From Candidatus Hydrogenedentota bacterium (lineage in GTDB: Bacteria; Hydrogenedentota; Hydrogenedentia; Hydrogenedentiales; CAITNO01), in the NCBI GenBank assembly GCA_903922535.1, contig CAIXUF010000679.1:1-7694 (forward strand): 7,694 bases of DNA, written 5' to 3'. A program made the translations under genes and the position numbers. The notes beneath the pieces were generated by a model. The model was not told the origin of the DNA, ran no database searches, and saw only the letters and a program-made list of their open reading frames with translations. This document shows positions 1 through 6,255 of this stretch, piece after piece (the first letter of the stretch is position 1; the number at the start of each line of letters is the position of its first letter).

Positions 1-94
1 CGCCGCTGACTTTGAACGATGCAGGCGGCGCATACGGTGGGGGCGCGGTCGCGCCGCTGACTTTGAACGATGCAGGCGGCGCATACGGTGGGGG
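1..94 (+). repeat. 51-bp-period in-frame direct repeat
   Basis: Bases 1-43 recur identically at 52-94, so the period is 51 bases, exactly 17 codons. The unit encodes PLTLNDAGGAYGGG followed by a short spacer. A third, diverged protein-level copy occupies about 123-179 (PLT, then GDGGYGGGAG). Perfect nucleotide identity of the first two copies, including third codon positions, implies recent duplication. More copies may lie beyond the left edge. Confidence 0.9.
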
Positions 95-1028
95 GAATGG
101 TGATTTTGGCGCCGCCATGCCGCCGTTAACGCCGGTGTCGTTGCCGTCTGGTGATGGCGGGTATGGCGGGGGGGCGGGAAATCAACCTAACATGTGGGGT
201 GCGGTGGGGCAGACACCGCCACCAACCGGCCCGGCCGGGCAAGGGCTGTTGCAGGACATGGCCCGGCGGACAGCAGCGGACATGGGCACGCCGAATGCGT
301 TTGGGCGGATGAATAATACGAATCCCAATGCGGATCCGTACAACTCCAATTATAATCCGAATGGGAATAATGGCGTGGCGCAGGGCACGGATGCCTACAA
401 CCAGAATTTGCAGGATGCCCGGAGCCGCGCCATGAATGACCGGGCACAGGCGGTCGGCGCGCAAAATGGGGTGCCGACTTCTTTGTTATCCCAAAATCCC
501 TACGGGCCGCAGTTTCAGGCGCAAACGCAGGGGATTTTGCAGGATGCGCGGGCGCGCCAGTACAATACCGCCGTCGAGGATTTGCGCCAGATGTACGCCC
601 AGATGGGCCGGCCGCTCGATCCCCGGATGATCGCCACATTGCGGATGCAACAGGCGCGCGACCAGAATGCCGACCTGACGAATTTGCAGACGCAAACCGC
701 CGGGGCCGGGTTCCAGGCCACCGCGCAGTATGTGAATGCGATGCAGCAGAACGCCAACTCATTGAACAACGTGCTCGGCAACACGAATTACCTGCCGGGC
801 ACGCAAGACCTGGCGCTGTTGTTGAGCATGGCCAAAGCGGGCGGACAGAATGGCGGCCAAGGGGCGAGTGGCGGAGGGGCGGGTGCCCCGTCGCCAAGTG
901 GCCAAGGGGACATGCCCGCGTTGCCGCCGGCGCCGGCGGGTAGCTGGGCTGGCAATGACGCCGCCACGGCGTTTTATAATACGGGCGACGGCGGAATGCA
1001 GGAGTCACCCGAAGAACAGATGAGTTAA
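1..1028 (+). CDS. Gly/Asn/Gln-rich phage protein, probable virion or ejection component (5' end outside window)
   Basis: The reading frame is open from the left edge (first full codon at 3) to TAA at 1026-1028, with no stop upstream of the TTG at 12. The true start therefore lies outside the window, and that TTG, which has no Shine-Dalgarno, is not a credible start. The visible N-terminus is Gly-rich, with a 17-residue unit (PLTLNDAGGAYGGG plus AVA) repeated almost exactly and a third degenerate copy ending in GDGGYGGG. An Asn/Pro-rich patch follows at about 307-375. Next comes an Ala/Gln/Arg-rich, probably helical middle (about 390-780), including QMYAQMGRPLDPRM. The C-terminus is Gly/Ala/Pro-rich and disordered, ending in acidic residues. 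There is no signal peptide or catalytic motif in view. It is the first visible gene of a three-gene operon, 16 bases ahead of the next start. I do not recognise a family. Composition and neighbours suggest a virion-associated structural or DNA-ejection protein; a scaffold-like role is an alternative. Confidence 0.85.
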   Translation, partial: PLTLNDAGGAYGGGAVAPLTLNDAGGAYGGGNGDFGAAMPPLTPVSLPSGDGGYGGGAGNQPNMWGAVGQTPPPTGPAGQGLLQDMARRTAADMGTPNAFGRMNNTNPNADPYNSNYNPNGNNGVAQGTDAYNQNLQDARSRAMNDRAQAVGAQNGVPTSLLSQNPYGPQFQAQTQGILQDARARQYNTAVEDLRQMYAQMGRPLDPRMIATLRMQQARDQNADLTNLQTQTAGAGFQATAQYVNAMQQNANSLNNVLGNTNYLPGTQDLALLLSMAKAGGQNGGQGASGGGAGAPSPSGQGDMPALPPAPAGSWAGNDAATAFYNTGDGGMQESPEEQMS

Positions 1029-1030
1029 TC

Positions 1031-1036
1031 AGGAGG
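1031..1036 (+). promoter_or_regulatory. Strong Shine-Dalgarno (AGGAGG)
   Basis: A consensus AGGAGG lies 8 bases before the ATG at 1045, in the 16-base gap after the stop of the preceding gene. It fixes the start of the 330-residue gene and indicates strong translation, as expected for an abundant virion protein. Confidence 0.85.
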
Positions 1037-1044
1037 AGACGACA

Positions 1045-2037
1045 ATGCCCTATAACATTCCCGGACCGAATGCAGTGCTGGACCCGAACGCGATGCAGGA
1101 GTACGCGACCGGCGCAGCGAACTTGAACGCGCAATATCGCATGGGCGCGATGCAGAGCCGGCAGATGCTCGCCGCCGCGCGCTACACGCAGGCGCTCGTG
1201 GCCCAGCAACGGCTGACTGCGCTCATCCAGCAACAGCAGCGCCAGCAACAAACCATTGACCAGCAGAACACGCTGTTACAAGGCCTGGTCAGCACGCCGG
1301 GCACGTACGGGCCGCCGGAGATCACGGTGGACGCCACCGGCCGGCCCGTGATGAAGTATTCGCCGCTGGTGGGCAAGGCGGTCAAGGCGGAGTACGAACC
1401 GTTCATTGATGCCAATGGCAAGACCTGGCTGCGGAATAAATTCGACGCCAGCGATGTCAAGCCGATGAGTGATCCGGGGACCGGTCAGCAACTCCTCGGC
1501 CAGACCAAGCCAAATCAGGATGACATCCAAGCCCGGCAATTGGCGGTGGCGCAAAATCAGGATCAATTCAAAATATGGCAGGAAGACACCCAGAACAAAC
1601 AGCGTTCTGGCCTCATGTCCACTGCCGGTATGCCGACGGGCATGATGGGTGCTCTGCAAACGGCCGGCCGGCAACAGGCTGATATTTACGGTGCACAAGG
1701 TCGCCTGGCCACCGTTAGTCCGGTCCTGGACGCGACCGGTGCTCCGGTAAATGGTAGCTTTACGACAAATAATTGGCGAAGTGCGAGCGGGCAAGTCGCC
1801 AGTGCCCAAGGCGCGCCCGGTGGCGCGCCGGTGGATGCGCTGACGCAGATGCTGGGAAGTCTGCAACTGCCGGGCGGGCAAGGGAACGGTCGAGGGTTGA
1901 GTGGCCAAGGGACGAATGCTCCCAGCGGGCCGTTGACGCTGGGTGGTGTGGCCGTGGGCGGTGGCGGTGGCGGTGGCGGTGGCGGTGGCGGTGCGACCAA
2001 CCGGCCGCCATTGAGTCAATTCTCTCGGCAGCAGTAG
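1045..2037 (+). CDS. Gln-rich helical phage protein with polyglycine C-terminus, probable virion or ejection component
   Basis: This 330-residue protein starts at the ATG placed by AGGAGG and ends at TAG. Residues about 17-80 should form a long helix or coiled coil: Ala/Met/Gln-rich, with a Gln-dense core (residues 54-79, including IQQQQRQQQ). Residues 85-135 look like a small beta-rich segment, with the alternating pattern ITVDATGRPVMKY and then FIDANGKTWL. Residues 158-187 look like a second helix. From about residue 225 it is Gly/Ser/Pro/Gln-rich and low-complexity, with 12 consecutive glycines at 305-316. No enzyme motif, signal peptide or clear membrane segment is seen. Its place between another Gln-rich protein and a giant protease-containing protein, and its helical Gln/Ala composition, resemble small internal-virion proteins of podoviruses (compare T7 gp14). 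That comparison is inference only; no family is recognised. Confidence 0.9.
   Translation: MPYNIPGPNAVLDPNAMQEYATGAANLNAQYRMGAMQSRQMLAAARYTQALVAQQRLTALIQQQQRQQQTIDQQNTLLQGLVSTPGTYGPPEITVDATGRPVMKYSPLVGKAVKAEYEPFIDANGKTWLRNKFDASDVKPMSDPGTGQQLLGQTKPNQDDIQARQLAVAQNQDQFKIWQEDTQNKQRSGLMSTAGMPTGMMGALQTAGRQQADIYGAQGRLATVSPVLDATGAPVNGSFTTNNWRSASGQVASAQGAPGGAPVDALTQMLGSLQLPGGQGNGRGLSGQGTNAPSGPLTLGGVAVGGGGGGGGGGGGATNRPPLSQFSRQQ
1957..1992 (+). repeat. (GGCGGT)x6 hexanucleotide repeat encoding Gly12
   Basis: Six perfect tandem copies of GGCGGT lie in frame in the 330-residue gene and encode residues 305-316 as a pure glycine run. Because the unit is two codons, slippage would change linker length by two glycines without shifting frame. 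On the complementary strand the same tract gives a spurious His-Arg repeat. Confidence 0.95.
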
Positions 2038-2040
2038 GAG
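2036..2040 (+). promoter_or_regulatory. Shine-Dalgarno AGGAG overlapping upstream stop
   Basis: AGGAG begins inside the TAG stop (2035-2037) of the 330-residue gene and lies 6 bases before the ATG at 2047. Ribosomes finishing the upstream gene are placed directly on this site, so translational coupling of the two genes is likely. Confidence 0.8.
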
Positions 2041-2046
2041 TAACGC

Positions 2047-5000
2047 ATGGCCTTCGACCTCGATGGCGCACGACAGGCGGGCTACGCGGATGGCGAGATC
2101 GCGGATTATCTCGGCGGGCTGAGCGGCTTTGATACGGTGTCCGCCCGCAAATCCGGGTACTCGGATGCGGAGCTGGTCGGCCATCTGTACGGCAGCCAGG
2201 TACCCAGCACGCAGGGGATGTCGCCGTTGGCAACCATGCCGCGCTTGTCTTCCGTTGGAATCTCGGATGTGCCGGCGGGCTTGCCCTCAACCGGACCGGG
2301 CGTGCCGAATCCGCACGGCGCCGGTGCCGACATTACCGCGCCGATTACTGAGAACACGCCGTTGGTGCCAATCGGCCAAGGGGTGCGCTATTTGACGGGG
2401 CCGCAGCCGGGGCCGGTGGGGAATTATCTGGCGGGCGCCGGCGATGTGCTGGGCGGCCTTACCAGTGTCGGCAATCTGCGATTGATGGCCGGGCTGGGCG
2501 CGGTAGCCGGCCCGTTGGCGGCGTTGGCGGGCGCGCCAGTCGGCGCGGTGGCACCGTATGTGCGGACGGCAGCGCAAGTCATTCCCAAGCTGGTGAGCGG
2601 CTATTTCGCGGGCAGCATGGCCGCCGGAGCTGGACAAACCTTGGCGGATACCAGCCAGCCGTTAGCGAGTCGGCTGGGGTCGGCCTCGATGATGGGCTTG
2701 GGCGCGCTCGGCGCGGCAGCGCACGCCACGGCACCACTGACGCCCCGCCTGGCTGTCACGCCTTTAACTGCGCCGGACCTGATTGCCAGCTTGCAACCGG
2801 AACCGGTCGCGCCGGGTGTGGTAACGCCGGTGGATAATTTCCTCGCGCGGGCCAGAGCAACGGCACCCATTGCGCCAGAATCGCCCGCTGCGCCCCGTTT
2901 GGCGGCTCCAGCGGAAGCGCCGCCGCGATTGGGGACTGGTCTAGGTGGGGAAGATTTACTCAAGGGCCAGTCGGAACCGTTCAAGCTCGCGGGCGAGTCC
3001 GCGCCGCCGCAAGTTGAGTCCGCGCCGCAGACTGAGGAAGAAATCCGCCGAGAGCGATTGCGGGAGGCGGCGAACAATCCGAATCAGTCGCAATTGTTCA
3101 CGCCCCGGCAGCCGATTGCGCGGGGGTCGCATGGGGAGATTTATGCCGCTGCCAAGGCCGGTGACGAGCCGGGCGTGGTGCCGTCTCCGCCGGCGCCGCC
3201 GGGCAAACCGTGGCTCGATCCCGAAGGATTACCGGGCAAGCTCGCGGCGGGTTCGTCAGAGATTCTGGACGGCACGCGGCGGGTGTTCGGATTGGGCGGT
3301 GGTGAGTTGGGCCGGCTGGGCGAATTGCGGGTGCGGCAAATGCGGGAAGAGAATGCCATCTACGCGGACCGACTCGATCACAACCTCGGCAAATTGGAGG
3401 CGCAGATTGACCGGCTGCCGGTGGCGCGCCAGTACGCGATTACGGATGCGATGGAACGGGGATTGCCCGCTGCCGATTTGAAGCCCGCCGACCAGCAGGC
3501 GTTGCGCGCGGCTGTTGACGCGGCCACCGCCCGATTGGCGGCGGCGGAACATCTGGATCCCGAACATGTGAAACAGGATTATCTGGGCCGCCGGTATAAG
3601 GACCCGGAGAAGGTCCGGGCATGGCTGGCCGACCAGACGGCGAAACGGCCCATGCGCGGCGACCGGGGTTATTTGATGAAGCGGTCGTTTGAATTTGTGG
3701 ACGAAGCGCGCGCGGCGGGGTTCGAGCCGGTCTCGCCCAATCCGGTGACGATGGCAATTGACCGGTTGCGAAGCATCCAGAAGTTGCTCGCCTCGGAACA
3801 GATGATCCAGCAACTCCGCGATGATGGCCAAGGGAAGTTCAAATACGTGTTCAGCGAGATGCCGGACGGTTACGCGGCATTGAATGACCCGATCACGAAA
3901 CGGTACGGGAACCCGAACCAGACCATGACGGAGCACGTGGACAAGGCGGTGTATGAGGGACTGGAACAGGTGGCCGGCAATCTAGGCATCACGCACGAGC
4001 GCAAGGCCGGGCTGCGGGGCCAGAGTTTGGGGTTGTCGTACACGGGCGCGAACCGGATTGAAACGGAATTTGGCAGCGAGACCAGCGTGCTGGCGCACGA
4101 GATCGGCCACCAGCTCGACGACAAATACGGACTGTGGCAGAAAATCACCGGTGGGGAATCGCCGTCGGCGCGGTCGCCGGTCCAGAATGAATTACGGGCA
4201 CTGGCGGACTTGAGTTGGAAGGGCAGCGAGCCGTCGGAAAATTACAAGCGGTACGTGCGGAAGACGCCGGAGAAGATGGCGCACATGCTGGAGGCGTACA
4301 TTCATGCGCCGGAAGATTTCCGGGCAGTCGCGCCAACGGTGTTTGACCGGTTCGACAAGTTTGTGCGCGGCACGCCGGAGTTGAAGGAACTGGCGGACAT
4401 CCGGCCGGGGATTGCCTTGAAGAAACTGAGCACGGAATTTGCCGGCAACGGGAAGCTGGAATACGGCGAGTGGGTGTTCCCAAAGGAGATCGCGGAGAAG
4501 ATCAACAATCAGTTGGCGCCGGGCTTGCAGCAGTACGCGGCGTTCCGGGGGTTGCGGAATGTCTCGAACATCATGTTGCAGCTCCGGTTGTTTGGTGCGT
4601 TCCATTTGGGGTTCGGCGCGTATGAAGCGCCAATGAATCAGGCCACGTCCGCCATGGCGGACTTGGGAAATTTGGAAGTCGGGAATGCCCTGAAAGATTT
4701 GGCACGGGTACCGGGTGAGGCGTTTGGCGTGGCCACGGCGTTGCGGGGGTCACGCTTAAAGGCGGAATTGTTACAGCCGGGCACCCACCCGGAATTATCG
4801 CAGCTGGCGGAGTGGGCGCGGTTTGGCGGGGCGCGGACCGGGATGGACCCGTTTTACCGCACGGCACTCACGAAGAATATGCTGGGGGCGTTTCGCGGCG
4901 CGGCGGCAGCGGCGCAAGGCGGTGAGTTGGGCCGGGGCGCGGCCCGGCTGGCCGGCGGGCTGGGCCGCGCCCCATTCGCGGGACTGGAGCAGACAATGCG

Positions 5001-6237
5001 CCCGATGTTCGAAATGTATGTGCCCAACCTGAAACTCGGCGCATTCGCGCGCGCGGCAGTGAGTGAGGTGGGGCGCCTGCAACAACGCTTGGGGCGCGAG
5101 CCGACGGAATTGGAATTGCGCGATACGCTGGCCAAGGTGCAGGACAATGTGGATGACCGGTTCGGCCAGATGATCCGCGATAACATGTTCTGGGACAAGA
5201 CCGCCCTGGACGCGGCCACCGGGGTGACGCAATCACTCGGCTGGAACGTCGGGACGGCGCGCCAACTGGGGGGCGGTGTTTTGGATGCCGGCCGGTCCGT
5301 GAAAGATTTGGCCACCGGCAAGGGTTGGCAGATGAGCCAGCGCACCGCCTATGCGCTCACGTTGCCCTTGATGACGGCGATTGTCGGCGGCGTGATCCAT
5401 CGCGTGTTGACCGGCCGCGCGCCGCAGACGTGGAATGATTTGACGCACCCCAGCACTGGCGAGAAGGATGAGAATGGCAACGAAATCCGCCTGGTGCAAC
5501 CGACCTACTGGAAGGACGTGGAACATTTTACGCAGTCACCGGGCAACACGGTCTTGTCCAAGGTGCATCCGATTTTTGGGGAGGCATATCGGATGGCGGT
5601 CAGCAATCAGGATTATTACCACCGGGAAATCCGGCACCCCGGCGATCCCGTGTTGGCGCAGGTCGGTCAGGAAGCCCGGTACGCGGCGAAAACTTTTCTG
5701 CCGTATTCCGCGAGCAACATCCAACGGCTGCGGGAAGAGGGCGGCAGCACCCGGACCGCCGCGTTGTCACTGGTGGGAATGAACCCGGCGCCGGCCAGTT
5801 TCCAACAGACGCGCGCGCAAGCAGCCTCCGGGGCGGCATTGCAAGGCCAGCGTTCCGTTGAAGCGCGGACCACGGCGGAATGGGACCGTGGCCAGGCGGA
5901 GAAGAAACTGCGGATTGCCGTGCAGCAACGGTCGCCGCAGTTGGGCGCGGTTTATCAGCAAGCAACCACGACCGGCAAGCTGGATCCCCGGCTGGCGGCG
6001 CGAACAATGGCGGAGGCGCAGTTGCCGCCATTGGTGAGTCAGATCAAACGGATCGAGCGCCCCGAAGAGGCGATCCAGGTCTGGCGGTTGGCCACCCCGG
6101 CGGAACGGGCGGTAATTCTGCCACACATGGCGGAGAAGATTCTGCGGAGTCAGACGATCACGCCGGACCAACAGACGCAATGGATCCAGGAGATTTACCG
6201 TCCCGCGCCCCGACTGTCCCGCGCAGCGACGCAGTAA
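2047..6237 (+). CDS. Giant polyvalent-type phage protein with zincin metallopeptidase domain
   Basis: This is a 1396-residue multidomain protein. Residues 3-52 are two 25-residue repeats with the pattern FD-x3-AR-x2-GY-x-D-x-E-x4-L. Residues about 126-230 are Gly/Ala-rich and hydrophobic. Residues about 230-385 are a Pro/Ala/Glu-rich, probably disordered linker, and about 400-640 are helical and charged. A metallopeptidase domain follows: LAHEIGHQLDDKYG gives HExxH at 684-688, with H684 and H688 as likely zinc ligands and E685 as catalytic base. E742 or E749, in the helix TPEKMAHMLEAYI, is a candidate third ligand. Residues about 846-1255 resemble the large polyvalent protein-associated regions of phages (GAFHLGFGAYEAP; PTYWKDV at 1152; GMNPAPASFQQT near 1244), with a hydrophobic segment at about 1101-1121. 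The tail is helical and Gln/Arg-rich. Proteins of this type are thought to be packaged and injected with phage DNA. Domain-family assignment is from memory of motif patterns; the substrate is unknown. The start is set by the coupled AGGAG. Confidence 0.9.
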   Translation: MAFDLDGARQAGYADGEIADYLGGLSGFDTVSARKSGYSDAELVGHLYGSQVPSTQGMSPLATMPRLSSVGISDVPAGLPSTGPGVPNPHGAGADITAPITENTPLVPIGQGVRYLTGPQPGPVGNYLAGAGDVLGGLTSVGNLRLMAGLGAVAGPLAALAGAPVGAVAPYVRTAAQVIPKLVSGYFAGSMAAGAGQTLADTSQPLASRLGSASMMGLGALGAAAHATAPLTPRLAVTPLTAPDLIASLQPEPVAPGVVTPVDNFLARARATAPIAPESPAAPRLAAPAEAPPRLGTGLGGEDLLKGQSEPFKLAGESAPPQVESAPQTEEEIRRERLREAANNPNQSQLFTPRQPIARGSHGEIYAAAKAGDEPGVVPSPPAPPGKPWLDPEGLPGKLAAGSSEILDGTRRVFGLGGGELGRLGELRVRQMREENAIYADRLDHNLGKLEAQIDRLPVARQYAITDAMERGLPAADLKPADQQALRAAVDAATARLAAAEHLDPEHVKQDYLGRRYKDPEKVRAWLADQTAKRPMRGDRGYLMKRSFEFVDEARAAGFEPVSPNPVTMAIDRLRSIQKLLASEQMIQQLRDDGQGKFKYVFSEMPDGYAALNDPITKRYGNPNQTMTEHVDKAVYEGLEQVAGNLGITHERKAGLRGQSLGLSYTGANRIETEFGSETSVLAHEIGHQLDDKYGLWQKITGGESPSARSPVQNELRALADLSWKGSEPSENYKRYVRKTPEKMAHMLEAYIHAPEDFRAVAPTVFDRFDKFVRGTPELKELADIRPGIALKKLSTEFAGNGKLEYGEWVFPKEIAEKINNQLAPGLQQYAAFRGLRNVSNIMLQLRLFGAFHLGFGAYEAPMNQATSAMADLGNLEVGNALKDLARVPGEAFGVATALRGSRLKAELLQPGTHPELSQLAEWARFGGARTGMDPFYRTALTKNMLGAFRGAAAAAQGGELGRGAARLAGGLGRAPFAGLEQTMRPMFEMYVPNLKLGAFARAAVSEVGRLQQRLGREPTELELRDTLAKVQDNVDDRFGQMIRDNMFWDKTALDAATGVTQSLGWNVGTARQLGGGVLDAGRSVKDLATGKGWQMSQRTAYALTLPLMTAIVGGVIHRVLTGRAPQTWNDLTHPSTGEKDENGNEIRLVQPTYWKDVEHFTQSPGNTVLSKVHPIFGEAYRMAVSNQDYYHREIRHPGDPVLAQVGQEARYAAKTFLPYSASNIQRLREEGGSTRTAALSLVGMNPAPASFQQTRAQAASGAALQGQRSVEARTTAEWDRGQAEKKLRIAVQQRSPQLGAVYQQATTTGKLDPRLAARTMAEAQLPPLVSQIKRIERPEEAIQVWRLATPAERAVILPHMAEKILRSQTITPDQQTQWIQEIYRPAPRLSRAATQ
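2053..2202 (+). repeat. Two-copy 25-residue protein repeat (GYxDxE motif)
   Basis: Residues 3-27 and 28-52 of the giant protein align without gaps. Both have FD, then AR three residues later, GY two residues on, D, E, and a conserved L. The copies share the motif but are diverged at the nucleotide level, so the duplication is old. Motifs of the form GY-S/A-D-x-E-I are common at the N-termini of large phage virion proteins; they may be small helical modules for docking or packaging. Confidence 0.75.
4090..4350 (+). other. Zincin active-site region within the giant protein
   Basis: The strand-like stretch LGLSYTGANRIETEFG is followed by the helix bearing HEIGH (codons 4096-4110) and LDDKYG. 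About 50 residues later comes TPEKMAHMLEAYI, then HAPEDFRAVAPTVFDRFDKF. This order, with a glutamate-bearing helix after HExxH and an AP-x4-F ending, matches the layout I know from zincin domains in phage polyvalent proteins. Which downstream glutamate binds zinc is not settled by sequence alone. Confidence 0.75.
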
Positions 6238-6255
6238 GCGGTGGAAGGTCGAGGG
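6238..6255. other. 18-bp convergent intergenic gap without terminator
   Basis: Only 18 bases separate the TAA of the giant gene from the TAA of the oppositely transcribed helicase gene. No hairpin with a T-run is present here or obvious in the flanking coding ends, so both transcripts probably run into the opposing gene. Confidence 0.8.

Noticed and set aside
12..14. TTG as the start codon of the first gene
   Set aside because: No Shine-Dalgarno precedes it, and the frame is open through the left edge inside a repeat unit, so the gene continues outside the window.
187..1251. Long minus-strand frame opposite the first gene
   Set aside because: It is Arg/His/Pro/Ala-rich antisense of a high-GC gene, has no ribosome site or recognisable motif, and overlaps two well-supported genes.
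1276..2290. Minus-strand frames with His-Arg or polyproline runs
   Set aside because: The runs are the complement of the GGCGGT repeat; the frames are shadows of the + strand gene.
2945..3481. Arg-rich + strand frame inside the giant gene
   Set aside because: It is an out-of-frame reading of GC-rich coding sequence with no start signal, and the giant protein's own frame shows conserved motifs on either side.
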